Source: Maea johnstoni (taxonomy: Eukaryota > Annelida > Polychaeta > Spionida > Magelonidae). From it: a DNA stretch of 64,000 nucleotides. Under the pieces are notes generated by a model. The model made no database searches. It was not told the origin of the DNA and saw nothing but the letters and a program-made list of their open reading frames with translations. The DNA lies in assembly GCA_963942565.1 (NCBI GenBank), contig OZ012696.1, positions 25,014,892 through 25,078,891 of the forward strand. The letters run 5' to 3'. The position numbers were made by a program, and so were the translations under genes. Numbering within the stretch: position 1 is the first letter of the stretch; each line of letters opens with the position of its first letter. This document shows positions 12,517 through 61,247 of the stretch, one piece after another.

Positions 12517-13260
12517 CATAAGCAGATCAACTGTGACTGTCTACACTAGGAAATCAGAAGACCTTTCAGGAAATATAGATCCTGAAATGTCAAATAAAAT
12601 CTGGAGAGTGGAAAATCTGAGTAAAAAAACAATAAGCTACCAACTCTTACATAAATTTAATATTTGCGTAAAGATATGCCTTTTTTCAATGAATACTAAA
12701 CATTACATGGTTTATGTCCCAATATATTGGGGTTTCCCTTGAAAAATAGGACGCCCAAATATTTAACAATAAATATTTCCAATTTTGGGAACCCAGTTTT
12801 TAAATCCTGGCTTAGACCCAGTGTCTTAGCCAGGATTTAGAAACTGCGTGCATAAAATTGGCAGTTTTAAACATTTTGGGGTGTCCAAATATCTAAGGGG
12901 ATCACAATATACCCAGGCAAATTTTTTAGAGTGGAGTTTCCAAAAATCTCAATCTCAAGCTTATAATTGAATTTTTTCAACTCCTTTTAATTCCTATGAC
13001 ATTGTTTAATGATATCATGCCTTATTTTGCTGAATTTATACATGTTTATGATTGAAATATGAGTATATTGTGATCCCCCTTAAAATTTTGGACGCCCAAA
13101 AATTTTACAACTGCCAATTTTAGGCACCCACTTTCTAAATCCTGGCTAAGACACTCACACTGGTGTCCTGACTGTCACTCCTGAGGGGTTCTTTTTAAGG
13201 GTTTGGGTGTCCAAAAAGGCACCAGACGCCCTGCTGGCTAAGACCATGCTTAGACCCTGT
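12517..13260. mobile_element. Cluster of rearranged hAT-like MITE copies
   Basis: Partial copies follow one another: an end at 12720-12828, a copy at about 12829-13153 whose two ends are alike (starting GTGTCTTAGCCAGGATTTAG and ending AATCCTGGCTAAGACAC), and a further end at about 13160-13255 (GACGCCCTGCTGGCTAAGACCATG-type). Repeated insertion or unequal exchange within one family explains it. Confidence 0.7.
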
Positions 13261-13800
13261 ACTTGGGCTAGCCTTAACTTCAAGCCCTGCCTATGTTAGT
13301 GCCTATCACTATGAAGTCAGTCAAGGGACGAACAGTTATAGAATCATTAATCCACGGGTGACTGTCAGAATTTCATCCATGACTCACTAACATAATATCA
13401 TATCTCATGGTTACAGTCAGGAGGCAGGCAACAGGTCACCAATACTTGTTTAATAATGATTAATAACAAAATATGTAGGTTAATGATAAGATATAACTAG
13501 AATGCCTTAAGATAGTAAACAGGAATAGTTGCGATGAAATTTGGCCTATGAAGTGATACACAGGAGATAGGCTTCATAAATAAAAATTCTGGGACCTACG
13601 CAGCAAACAGGAGAAAGATACTAAGTAAGCGTCCATATAATATATGCTGATAATAGGGGCCCAGCTGCCTACCTGAGTAACTTGACTTTCATCAAGAGCT
13701 GAAATTTCAGAACACATTCTTTTTTTTTTTATATTGCACAATTAAGTACAATGATGTTTCATTTATATTTCAAGAAAATCTCTGAGAACAAATAAATATA
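13261..13800. other. Intergenic, nothing recognised
   Basis: AT-rich sequence with no credible coding frame and no repeat that I could match elsewhere in the window. Confidence 0.4.
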
Positions 13801-14000
13801 NNNNNNNNNNNNNNNNNNNNNNNNNNNNNNNNNNNNNNNNNNNNNNNNNNNNNNNNNNNNNNNNNNNNNNNNNNNNNNNNNNNNNNNNNNNNNNNNNNNN
13901 NNNNNNNNNNNNNNNNNNNNNNNNNNNNNNNNNNNNNNNNNNNNNNNNNNNNNNNNNNNNNNNNNNNNNNNNNNNNNNNNNNNNNNNNNNNNNNNNNNNN
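13801..14000. other. Assembly gap (200 N)
   Basis: Exactly 200 undetermined bases, a conventional placeholder length. The sequence after it resumes inside a minus-strand MITE-A fragment (CTCAGATGAGTACCCAT). Confidence 1.
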
Positions 14001-14830
<830 letters not shown>

Positions 14831-15329
14831 ATACTTAAAGTAAAACCTGTAAAACCCTAATAGCTAGGCTAGATCTATTTATGTTTTCCCTATACCAGAA
14901 GAAAGCCTTTTATCCATGCCTTGGCCACCCTATGGCTGTGTTTGATGTACATGTAGTGTGTTGCAGGTCCACAGCAGGGGCAATGGTTCACAGCTTAAGA
15001 CACATTGCCCTGATCTTTAGAAAGTTGGCAGTAGAATGTATCTTCCTTGCCAAGTGGCTTGCAAGGCATTATCCAGACATGTAAAGATTGCCCCCTGGCT
15101 ATCTATTTCTATTTGCCAGTACATGAGAATGCTGTCCGTCCTCCTTCCTTTGAGGTGATTGATCATCTTTCATTATGTCATACATTACCCTAATTCCTCT
15201 TATTTCTCCTTGCTGCCCTGTTGAAACACTGGTAAATTTGGAATTTCACTTGTTGCCACTTCCTCTGCCATTATTCTGGCTAAGTATTGATTAGTCAGCT
15301 TTAAGTGTGAGAGGAAACTGGAGTACAGA
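14831..15329. other. Intergenic, nothing recognised
   Basis: A 67-codon open frame at 14881-15084 shows no family motif or splice context. No repeat was matched. Confidence 0.4.
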
Positions 15330-15545
15330 ACCACCCCCACTAACGTACTTCACATTATTGACAATTTTCTCACATGCCCTGATCCAGGTTCGGACCTGGG
15401 TAGTGTTGAGAGACAGCTAGTGAGCAGTCAGTGGCAACGCCTTAAACCACTCAGCTATCAGGGTTGACCCCAGTGGTGGAGAGACAACCAGCAGTCAGTG
15501 GCAACTCCCTAGACCACTCGGCTATCAGGGCAGGCCCATACCACA
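15330..15545. repeat. SINE-like fragment with tRNA-type B box
   Basis: Contains AGGTTCGGACCTGGGT, close to a tRNA B box, then two tandem versions of CAGTCAGTGGCAAC..TAGACCACTCGGCTATCAGGG (15428-15465 and 15494-15530). Related blocks occur at 20335-20375, 40800-40915 and 57430-57540. These look like broken tRNA-derived SINEs. Confidence 0.5.
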
Positions 15546-15607
15546 ATGCTAATTGAGGATTGTATGCAATAATGATGATGATAATGAGGATGATGGTGAA
15601 CTTGATA

Positions 15608-15797
15608 TCAACCCTTCCAATGTTAAGGCTATACTTTCATCCAAAGCACAATGACGCAAAGATCTTTTAAAACCATTCAAACCCTGTCATGTTGGTATTC
15701 ATTGGAAAGCTCTTGCTGAGTGCTGTCAGATGAGTACCCATGTGCCAGTGTTTTATCATTTTGTATTGGCCAAATTAGCCAGCAGTAGCATGAGGGT
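15608..15797 (-). mobile_element. MITE-A copy
   Basis: Minus-strand member of the TTAACCCTT-ended family: begins AACCCTTCCAATG and ends near CCAGCAGTAGCATGAGGG; internal CTCAGATGAGTACCCATGTG is conserved. Confidence 0.75.
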
Positions 15798-17819
15798 TTT
15801 GATCATTTTTTTTTATAACACCTAGCTTAGAAGGATATTGGTTAATATGATTTTGATAACTTTTTTATGATAACACCTTGGAAGAATATTGGGATGTACC
15901 AAAACCATTTGATCAGCTGTGTGCCATGTGTCATGGCTCACAGCAGGGGATCAACTGATATACCCTGCTTGCAGCCAATAAGCATGCTCTATGTATATTC
16001 ATTCAATGAACAACCAGTAGACCTATTTCTCAGGTGTTCTTCCATCTATTATTCTGACATCATCTCCCAGAGCTACCTGGCCTTATGATCAGAACCTATG
16101 AATATTTAATTAACCCACCTGGAGACTGCACAATAGGAGATGCTGAGAACTACTTGGATTATGGACAAAACCTAGCTACTGCATTTCACCTTCGTTTTTG
16201 GATCATCGTTCACTTACCCATAGGATTGGATATTTTAACGTGCTTTCCTAAGCTTTAATTGCTTATGGTCAAGTGTGTTTTTTTAGATAATTGGATTACC
16301 AAGTACTTACATTACAAACAAAACTGAGCTACTGCTTTCGCCTTTCTTTTGTGGATCAGCATTACTATAACCTACCTGTAGGATTGGATATTCTATGATA
16401 AATGTGCTTTCCTAAGCTTTAATTGCTTATGGTCAAGTGTTTTAAAGATTTTTGGAGTTACCAGATGTATATAGTCTTATGGTCTGTACATCTCTATAGA
16501 TGTATAGTCTGATTGTGCACCTTGAGACTGACTGAGATTCTAACTGAGATAACTATATGATTTCTTGTAGCAAATCAAGAAATCCTACTTCACTCACTGC
16601 ATCAGTGGATGTAATGTAGGTGCTAGTGCAGTAAACAACAAGGGTGGAGATGTATGAACTGTTGGAAGTCACCAGTTGTGGCTAGCCCTAAGATCGATCT
16701 GCAGCTATGAATTTTTAACCATTCCACCTGGTTACTGGTGCAGAGAAATGTGACTTTTCACTCCGCTGACAATAACTGCATCCAGGCATTCTTATAGTTA
16801 TGGAATCATACTTCTTCTATTCTAACAATGGATATGCTAATGTCGTGTGGTATTACGGACATTAAGGTGGATATAAATATGAATATAATTCATACGGCCC
16901 AGTGATGTTAAAATATTCCCTACCAAAAATGATTAGGATGCATATTGATGACTCATATAGTTGGCTATGGAAACACCTACTGAATCAATGGATATGCTAA
17001 TGCCAGGTGGTATTATGGACATTAAGGTGGATATGAATATGTATATATACATACCTAGTTAATTAAACCAACCAAAAATGATTAGCATGCATATTCATGA
17101 CCCATATAGTTGGCTATCGAAACATCTGCATATACAGGGGGTTCAAGGGGTTAAATGAAACATCCTTTAAAACTCAAGATTGTGGATTTTCTTACTAAGA
17201 AATTAGAAATGTCACTTTTATTTAATTATGTCTAAAAACAATGAGGTAGTCTTGATCTACCTTTTTCAAAACGCACATGCAGAACAAACCTGCTACAGTA
17301 CTACTGCTATTCAGCAATCTGTTCAGCCCCTACAGATGGATTTGTCAATTTTGAATTTTGCCTGGTGATCGATGGACAGTCATGAATTTTTGATTGGACC
17401 ATCTGGAGGTCCACTTTGAAAATATGACTTCTTACACTTTGAAGCATTACCCACAGTTCACCGTTACATGGAATACTAGGAATATGGAGGACCACACAAT
17501 TTTGCAACCCTGCTCAAATTCTCTAGAAGTGCACATCATGTTGAGCAATTGTGAGTTTGTGTTATCATAGGATGGGTATCTTCAGATTACCCACAGTTCG
17601 CCGTTACTTGGAATACTAGGAATATTGAGGACTATGTACACAGTTTTGTATCCCTGCTCAAAATCTCTTGAAATGCACATTATAATGAGAGATTGGGAGT
17701 GTGTGTTATTATAGGATGGGTATCTACAAATGGTTGGAGACGCCTGCACAAATGGTAAAGAGACGAAACGTAAGTCAATATTAGGATTTCTAAAGTTGAT
17801 TCTAATGTAAGCCATTCAG
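15798..17819. repeat. Intergenic stretch of local tandem duplications
   Basis: No gene seen. Three pairs of segments repeat 130-165 bases apart: TGCTTTCCTAAGCTTTAATT at 16239 and 16405; ATGGATATGCTAATG at 16828 and 16988; ATTACCCACAGTTC.CCGTTAC at 17449 and 17586. Each pair is a diverged two-copy tandem duplication. Confidence 0.65.
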
Positions 17820-18008
17820 GGTTCGACTTTCCCAGGGGCCCAGGGGCATATGCCCCTAGATTTTGCTGTGGGCCCCTAGATTTTTCAGACTAGGGGCACG
17901 AAATAGCTAGTATATATATAATAATACAGAAATCCTGTTTTTTACCACTAAACTTATCAAAAGACCTTTTCGGGCCCCTAGCCTGAAATCTAAGTGTCAG
18001 ACCCTGCC
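17820..18008. mobile_element. hAT-like element fragment
   Basis: Starts CAGGGTTCGACTTTCCCAGG and ends TAAGTGTCAGACCCTG, giving CAGGGT ends in inverted orientation, with repeated GGGCCCCTAG words inside. The target duplication is unclear. Confidence 0.45.
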
Positions 18009-18581
18009 ATTGTTGGCTAATTCTTTTTAGCACGTTTCAGAGATCAAACTTAGGGGATGCAGGGAGCCCTAGCTGGGCTTCCTTTTATTATCCTGCGGCT
18101 CCCTCAAAATTCTGCAGGGAGCCCAAAGATTTATTAATTTCTATGTACACAACTCCTTTAGGTAGCTTTTGAAGATGCAATTGGGCTCCCTGAAAAAACA
18201 CACTTAATTTCAAGCCCTGCATTTCTATCAGAAGTATATGTATGACCTGACAGCTTTGAAGTCAACATAGTACATAACATACCAATATTTTTGATGTAAG
18301 CACATTTGAATCCCACAGGAACTACCAACTTGTTGTGAAATCTTTTGCAAAACATTGCTCTTTTATCAACATATATCTATGTGAGTCCGATCATAAGTGC
18401 TGGGAATCTTTGGAGAGTTATTTAATTGGTAGTGTTCCATGCAATTAACATTCTGCCCTTCATTTCTTTTTTCCCAAATATATGTCTTTGTCTACGATTT
18501 CACCAAAATTGTCAGATTGCTTCTGGCTGTTACCAATTGGCTCTGAGTCACAATCAGGGTGCAAAACAGCTTTTTTCTTTA

Positions 18582-18812
18582 GGCCTAAAAAAAGTTGTTT
18601 GTTTCCTGTAACCTTACCCTAACAAGTTTTTATTCAAAAGAATCCCTACCCTAAAGTTTCTATCGCCCATCCAACTCCCAATCAACGTAAAACATGCATA
18701 AAACACACATTTTTGACCAAAAAAATAATGCAAAAAATTCTTTTTTACCGACCTACCTACCCTATTTTTTTTCGGACCGTCACAGGAAACAAACAATTTA
18801 TTTTTTATGCCT
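18582..18812. mobile_element. MITE-C copy
   Basis: Starts GGCCTAAAAAAAGTTGTTTG and ends ACAGGAAACAAACAATTT..ATGCC, imperfect inverted ends. Two other copies: 25919-26150 and 29054-29285. All carry an internal ACCGACCTACC..CCCTATTTTTTTTCGGACC word in one orientation or the other. Confidence 0.8.
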
Positions 18813-19440
18813 TATACTATAGCCACACCGCTTTAACCCTTATATATTTAATATGGTTATGTACCCTATTTTATTGTCTTCTTAAGATTTCTGTATAGCT
18901 GACATTTAGGGCTATCTGAAAATGTTTCACATGGCTACGTTTAGTATTAGTACAAGACTACAGGAATACAAAGTAGAAATAAGATTTAGCAAAAATTGGC
19001 AATATTGGGTTGAATCCACATGAATAACTATTGGGCTGATAGGAAACTTGAGACTAATGTGGAAGGGGTAGGTTTTGTACATACAGGTCTGTTTATCTAG
19101 AGCTCACCTTTCTATCAAATCTGATTCTTCATCTCCACTCAACCATCATCTTCTTGTGATGTGCGGATTAATTTTACCCTTTCTTCTCCAATGGTAGACT
19201 TGCTAAAAGTCTGTGATATATGGCTCTTTCACTGATCTAACCTGAGCTGATTTCACTCCAGGATTAGTTCTGAATAAATCCTCAAGGGGGACACACTTAA
19301 GCTCTAGTCTGTATATTTCAGACTGACCTAGTATACAGCAGTGCCATCTATCCACAAGGGAGGACATTTTAATATGGCCTGGGAGGCAGGTTACTTCAAT
19401 GGTAGCTGTATATTATGGTAGCTGCCCCGCTATCACTGTG
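18813..19440. other. Intergenic with one interspersed repeat
   Basis: 19198-19350 recurs at 5285-5440 (GTCTGTGAT.T.TGGCTCTTTC and TAGTTCTGAAT..ATCCTCAAGGGG are shared). The rest is unassigned. Confidence 0.45.
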
Positions 19441-19592
19441 ATGAGAGAGAGAGAGGGAGAGAGATAGTTAGGGAGGGAGAGAGGGTGGGGGTAACTGTAT
19501 GTTATGGTATCATTGTGATAGATGAGAGAGAGACAGAGGGAGAGAGAGAGGGTTACTGTATGTCATGGTAGCTGCTTCACTTCTACTTTCAC

Positions 19593-19676
<84 letters not shown>
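19441..19676. repeat. (GA)n microsatellites in a duplicated context
   Basis: Three GA tracts separated by copies of CTGTATGTTATGGTA / CTGTATGTCATGGTA.CTGC, so the microsatellite and its flank were duplicated together. The last tract (19595-19675) is nearly pure. Confidence 0.9.
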
Positions 19677-19678
<2 letters not shown>

Positions 19679-20760
19679 TCTAGTGTGTGATGGCAACGTA
19701 CCCACATATGGAGTGTATTGTGGCTTGTCTTATGATCGATGCTCTACAGTGATTAGTCATCTGACTATCACAGGGCCCTAAAGAGTGTAAGCAAATGTGC
19801 AAATGTTTGGTTGACTTCTAGATACAGGTTTGAATATATGGCATAATTGGCCTGAAATACCTGAGACAAAAATTATGGTTATTTCAATTTAAGGTACATC
19901 ATGGATTGAAATCATTTGTCGTTTTTACGGCCTTACTGAACAAGGAAGGTTTTAATCCTAATGTAGTTTACAGATCAATATCTTATGATAAGTGGACTTA
20001 GTTTTTTAATTGTATTGACAAGATGACTCTTTTAATGTTATGTATACCCCACTATCTCATTTGATTTACTTCCTTAACATAAAACACAATGCTGCTGGTT
20101 GTTGCTACCACTGAACCAGGAAGATGTTTTCACTTGTTTAGCTAAAATTTACAGCATATTTGAAAAAAAAATCAGTCACAATTCAATAAGATTGTGTCCT
20201 CAAGGTAGCTATTGAGACCTGATAGGCTAACGCCCTGTCCCTAGAGCTGAGAGGGGAGGAAGAAGAAAAGATACAGATTCTGATATTCAGTATACTTTTA
20301 TCTCTGGAGGAACTTGTCCATTACAGCATTCCCCAACCAGGGTTCGAAACCTGGCAGTTAAGTGAGAGACATTATAGTGGGAAATTCAACTTGAAGACTG
20401 ATAGTTATATTCAAACTATTTATTACTTCTAATTCCAAGGTGGCAATTTTCCACTGGTTGGAGTTGCTTCTGATCAGCCAGGCAGCTCCCAGCTAAAGGA
20501 TCTTTTTACAATGTTCTAACATGGATATACATACCTACATAGTACAGGTCTATTGCGATTACATAAACATGACACAATTAACAGTTGCTGGCTGTTGATT
20601 GCATTATGTGACAGACACCCTGATTGTAGGACTTGGTATAAACAAATATAAGACAGTATGTCCATCTGGCTATGGATAAGCAGTACAAACAATTGACAAT
20701 GCATGATAATGACAGACTTTGTCCCTGTAATAGCTGTAGTGGCATTGCCTTGGACCACAT
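19677..20760. other. Intergenic, mostly unassigned
   Basis: No gene seen. 20335-20375 (CCAGGGTTCGAAACCTGGCAG) is a palindromic B-box-like SINE scrap. Confidence 0.4.
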
Positions 20761-22245
20761 GGCCATCAGAGCAGAGGCATACAGAGTTATGTAGCGTGGG
20801 AAGTTGCCTATGTATACAACAGAATGATATATGGGTAATGATAACATGCACTGGAGTAATGATAATATGTGTTAGGGTACTGATAGTAAAATCGTACTGA
20901 GGACAGAAACTAGAAGCCAATGCATGAGGGTACATCCAGTCTTCCAATTACTACCAAACAGCCTACAGAGTTTTGTACTGCACTTGCCTATGTATATATG
21001 AGGAAGATATTTGGATAATGATAAAACCATGCACTGGAGTACCACACAGTTATCAGTACTGTACTGAAACTAGTAGCAGCAACAGCTAGGGGTTAAGTAA
21101 CTGTAAAACCTATCTACATCCAGCTCTATCATATCATACCATAGGATTCCTAGCAGTACTCCCATACACATACAGTAACACTGATAGACTCCTATATACA
21201 GAGTTTTGTACTGCAGTTTCCTATGTATACATGAGGAAGAGATTTGGATGATAATACCACGCACTGGAGAATCACGCAGTTATATCAGACTGTACTGGGA
21301 CTAGAAGCAGCATCAGGGTCAACCCTTTCTACATGATCCAGCTCTCTTATATCATAACATACTGACCCTGTCAGTGCGCCAGGCTGCAGGAATCCTAGCA
21401 GAACTACCATACACATACAGTAACACTGGTAGCCCACTACATACAGAGTTTTGTACAGAGTCTGTACTGATACTAGTAGCAGCAACAGGGTGGGTGTAAA
21501 CCCTTTCTACATGATCCAGCTCTCTTATATCATAACATGCTGACCCTGTCAGGGTGACAGGCTACAGGAATCCTAGCAGTACTACCATACACATACAGTA
21601 ACACTGGTAGCCTACTATATACATACAGAGTTTTGTACTGCAGTTGCCTTATGATAATACCACGCAGTTATCAGTCTGTACTGATACTATAGTAGCAGCA
21701 AACCCTTTCTACATGATCCAGCTCTCTTGTATCATAACATACTGACCCTGTCAGTGCGGCAGGCTACAGGAAACATACTAGTACTCCCATACACACACAG
21801 TAACACTGGTAGCCATCAAGTTCTATCGTATCATAACATACAGACCCTGTCAGTGTGACAGGCTACAGGAATCCTAGCAGTACTACCATACACATACAGT
21901 AAAACTGATAGACTCCTATATACATACAGAGTTTTGTACTGCAGTTGCCTTTTGATAATACCACGCAGTTATCAGTCTGTACTGATACTAGTAGCAGCAA
22001 CAGGGTGGGTGCAAACCCTTTCTACATGATCCAGCTCTCTTGTATCATAACATACTGACCCTGTCAGGGTGACAGGCTACAGGAAACATACTAGTACTCC
22101 CATACACACACAGTAACACTGGTAGCCATCAAGTTCTATCGTATCATAACATACAGACCCTGTCTGTGTGACGACAGGCTACAGGAATCGTACTGTTACT
22201 CCTATACACATACGTATATACAGTAACACTGGTAGCCATCCCGCC
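20760..22245. repeat. Minisatellite of ~150-300 bp units reaching nostrin exon 1
   Basis: Many diverged units share CATACACA(T)ACAGTAACACTGGTAG, ACAGAGTTTTGTACTGCAGTTGCCT, CTGTACTGATACTAGTAGCAGCAACAG, ATGATCCAGCTCTCTTGTATCATAACATACTGACCCTGTCAG and GACAGGCTACAGGAATCCTAGCAG, each quoted here as a block consensus. The last unit ends at GTAGCCATC (about 22237), some 25 bases before the exon-1 ATG. Confidence 0.88.
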
Positions 22246-22262
22246 GCTATCTCCACCACAGG

Positions 22263-57712
<35,450 letters not shown>

Positions 57713-57725
<13 letters not shown>

Positions 57726-58040
57726 ACAAGAGGACACGATCAGAGATGACCAGTACTAGGTGTGGATACTGTTAACCCTTCCAATACTGAGGCTACTTTC
57801 GTCCAAAGCACATGAACGCAAAAAAGACTGGAGGATATCTAGACGAGTGGACATGATCAGAGATGTCCAGTACTAGGCGTGGATACCGTTAACCCTTCCA
57901 ATACTGAGGCTACTTTCGTCCAAAGCTTTGAGGATTTCTAGAAAAGTGGACACGATCAGAGATGACCAGTACTAGACTGAGATATGGTTAACCCTTCTAA
58001 TACTGAGGCTACTTTCGTCCAAAGCACAAGAACGCAAAAG
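57713..58040 (+). repeat. Three copies of the gene's 3' coding end plus a MITE-A end
   Basis: Units starting GGAGGATATCTAGACAAGAG (57713), GGAGGATATCTAGACGAGTG (57829) and GAGGATTTCTAGAAAAGTGG (57930). Each continues ACGATCAGAGATGACCAGTA-like and then TTAACCCTTCCAATACTGAG, the MITE-A end. The duplication therefore occurred after a MITE-A fragment had landed downstream of the stop codon. Confidence 0.88.
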
Positions 58041-58510
58041 GCTTGTATACCGTGAACCCGGTATGCTGGCTGGATATATATGTTGGCAATATCTAGAAAT
58101 GGTGGCAATATTACTGTAAATCTTGTAAATGTAAATGATTTCTTGTTAGAAATCAGAAAGGGATCTACGGTACAACAAGTCTAGAAAGGAACCGCAGGCA
58201 TACTCTGAGGTGGTCCCTAGCAATAATTGGAGATTTAAACCACATAATATTTGCTCTGTGCAAAATGAGAGAAGGATCTACAATATCCCTAGCAATAATT
58301 GGATATTTAAATCACATAATATTTGCTCTGTGAGAAACAAGAGAAGGATCTTCGCCGAGACAAGAAACCAACCATGACCATGAGGATACGATTAGAGATG
58401 TGTGTACACTGACATTATCTGGAGATAATGAAAATATAAATCTTATAAGTTGTTTTGTGAGAAATCTGAGAGGGATATTCACAGAGAGGAGAAACAACCG
58501 CAATCTTAAG
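58041..58510. other. Probable 3' UTR, unassigned
   Basis: Contains two diverged direct copies (CCCTAGCAATAATTGGA.ATTTAAA.CACATAATATTTGCTCTGTG in blocks, at 58214 and 58286). No polyadenylation site could be fixed; AATAAA occurs far downstream at 62281 and 62632. Confidence 0.4.
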
Positions 58511-58876
58511 CTAACCCTTCCAATCCTGAGGCTACTTTCATCCATAGCACAAGGATGCAAATATTTTTGAGAACCATCTAAACCCTATCATGTTGGCATT
58601 TATTGGATAGCTCTCATTGAATACTCTCAGATGATTACCCATGTGCCAGGGTTTCAGTAATTCTTCAGGTTTGTGATGGTGATGGCTAATTCGGCCAATA
58701 CAAAATGATGCAAAATACCTGAAATTTGACTGAAACCGTGGCACTTGGGTACTCATCTGAGAGTGGTCAGCGAGAGCTTTCAAATGAGTACCAACATGAC
58801 ACAGGGTTTAGATGGTTCACAAAAATATTTGCGTCCTTACGCTTTGGACAAAATAGCCTCAGCATTGGAAGGGTTA
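58511..58876. mobile_element. Head-to-head MITE-A dimer
   Basis: A minus-strand copy (CTAACCCTTCCAATCCTGAG ...) runs straight into a plus-strand copy ending GCATTGGAAGGGTTAA, so both outer ends are the GGAAGGGTTAA end. The structure is a large imperfect palindrome. Confidence 0.85.
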
Positions 58877-59325
58877 AGTTAAGTTTGCTGTGTGAAAGGT
58901 TGGATAGGTGTACACAGGAATGATTTGTACAATCACGGGTATAGTGTGAATGTGAGAATAATAATGAAATGTGTTTTTATTTTACTGAATAACCTGTGGT
59001 CAAACTCCACTACTGGTACAGAAATGATTTCATAACTTGGTTGTAGCGATAAGGCGAAACTGTGACTAGCCAGAAGCATAAAATATTTTATGTATTATTT
59101 TCAATTGATTAATGAAATGTCAAAATCTGGTTGTGATACTTTGTAACATGGACATACTATAACTATTATTTTTGTTTATACCTTATGGAAAAAAATGGAC
59201 CTAACCAAGTACCACGTGCCACGTATATGTCTGAACCTAGGTTATTCTGTGGTACCTACAAGTGTGTCTAGTGGTTGGTCTATAACCTAGGGGCTACCAT
59301 GTATCTACCATATACTGACCACATA
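58877..59325. other. Downstream region, unassigned
   Basis: No coding or repeat feature recognised. Confidence 0.4.
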
Positions 59326-59529
59326 CTTTAGAATAGGAAATTAATCTGAGTGGTTTATTCTGCCGAACTTTTCCGAGTGGGGTCAGTTTCGTATAATGAA
59401 AGTAGTATGTATCATTCCTGTCATTAGAATATTAACCTTCAATGATGATTTTCAGAATAAAAATCTCGGAAAAATCAAAAACGACAAATTTGGATAATTT
59501 GCACCTCAGATTAGTTTCCTATTCTACAG
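59326..59529. mobile_element. TA-flanked MITE (TAGAATAGGAAATTAATC ends)
   Basis: Second copy of 48196-48419: CTTTAGAATAGGAAATTAAT to TAGTTTCCTATTCTACAG with TA on both sides. Confidence 0.85.
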
Positions 59530-59566
59530 TAACCTAGGCAGTGCCACATAACTACCATGTACTTAT

Positions 59567-59775
59567 CCCTTATGCTGCTGGTGGCTAATTTGGCCAATAC
59601 AAAATGATGTAAAAAACCTTTAAAATGACTGAAACCCTGGCATATGGGTACTCATATGAGAGTACTCTGTGAGAGCTATCCAATGAATACCAACATGACA
59701 AGGTTTAGGTGGTTCTCAAAAATCTTTACGTCATTTTGATTTGGACGAAAGTAGCCTCAGCCTCAGAAGGGTTAT
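59567..59775 (+). mobile_element. MITE-A copy
   Basis: TTATCCCTTATGCTGCTGGT to CAGAAGGGTTA. Confidence 0.85.
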
Positions 59776-60055
59776 CACCCATTATGGTGGGCACATGGTT
59801 TACCCATGGCTGAATAGTGGTGGCAGTCAACAACAGGTCTACCACCGCTTTACTACTGGTCTATAGTGATCTTTGCTTAGACCATGCAAATTGAAACCCC
59901 AACTTTTTTTCCACGGGTCTAGTGGTACGAATGTGGTACCCATGTCGTTTTTTAACGAGAGCTTTTTTGTTATGAACAGCTTCGTTGTTAATATTATGTA
60001 ATGTTGGGATGTCACTTTCCCACCACTATCTACTGATAGATAAAGGCTTGAGTAT

Positions 60056-60286
60056 TTAACCCATTTATGCCCGTGGCCGCCAAAACCACCTGACAATCTT
60101 GGTGATATCTTTCTAACAAAAGTAATATTTAGAAACATTTTGAAGGAGAATTGTTCATCTGAACTATATCTACAACTCTCCTTCAAATATTTTGCTGATT
60201 TATGCTTCCTTCCAAAGATATTTCCAAAAGTTTGACAGGTCCAGACAACACTGGTCAAATAGATCTCCAGGCATGAATAGATTAAC
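60056..60286 (+). mobile_element. MITE-B variant copy
   Basis: TTTAACCCATTTATGCCCGT to GGCATGAATAGATTAA; same variant as 50226-50448. Confidence 0.8.
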
Positions 60287-60824
60287 ATGATAAATGCCAT
60301 TGGAGCAGAAAAACCACATGACAAAGGTTCTTTTGCTTTGATAGAGTCAACATTTTGGTGTTACTTTGTATTATTTTCATTTTCAAATATTTTTCTTATT
60401 ATTAACTTACTATCTAATCATCATACAGGATACTGTCATGAATTCTCATGAGAAAATGCGAAGCAAGCTGTTTATAGGTCAATTATTAATGTTGAATTCT
60501 GTACAGAAAAAGGGAATTTTAGCTGATGTATTCTAAGCCTAATGAAATTTGTACATGTTTCCAAGAATGTATTTATGTTACATATGTATGTATCTGCTAA
60601 TAGAATACCATACCATAATCTGTATTGACAACCACTAAATCCATTTTGGTTTTAATGAAAGTTGATCAAGGATGTACACTTAGTCACCTTGTACTACCAG
60701 GGACATGTATACAGGGATTGGATGTACACTGAGCTGCACTAGGCATATACAGGATACCTAGAGAAATCACAGAATTGCTCATTCTTCATAAACTGGTTCC
60801 TAGTATTACCTACCAATTAAGCTA
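60287..60824. other. Downstream region, unassigned
   Basis: No feature recognised. Confidence 0.4.
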
Positions 60825-61140
60825 CCGTATTCCCCCGATTAAGCGCACCGTACGGGTGCAAGTTGGGAATTTTTTTTTGTAGCAGGGATTTTGTCAAACA
60901 TCCGTATAACCGCACCCCCCAATGAGTGCCGATCGCGGTGTTACGTACCGCAACAAGAAATGGCTGATAGATGGCAGTTACGGTCGCCATCTATATACCT
61001 TCTTGTTCTACTAAAACAGTAGAAATTTAACATGAGGAGACAATCTTTGGCATTTGCTGGTCCCCCAAAATCGGCGAAAAATGGGCGGGGAGGGGGGGGT
61101 GCGCATATTTAAGACAGTGCACTTAATCGGGCGAATACGG
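60825..61140. mobile_element. TA-flanked MITE (CCGTATT..CGATTAAGCGCAC ends)
   Basis: CCGTATTCCCCCGATTAAGC at the left, GCACTTAATCGGGCGAATACGG inverted at the right (in blocks), each bordered by TA. GC-rich inside (CGCACCCCCC). Similar ends are widespread in animal genomes. Confidence 0.85.
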
Positions 61141-61247
61141 TACTGCAATTTTCATCTTATAAGTGATCCTTTGTGCTACTAAGTAGATATTGTACTTACT
61201 TTGCTGCAATACCAATCTACACATATGCCTTTCGACTGGCTTCATGT

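Noticed and set aside
14881-15084. A 67-codon frame as a small gene
   Set aside because: No domain, no splice context, flanked by repeats; length is expected by chance.
20516-20947. A 143-codon minus-strand frame
   Set aside because: Overlaps the diverged minisatellite, has no conserved motif or splice sites, and codon use looks random.
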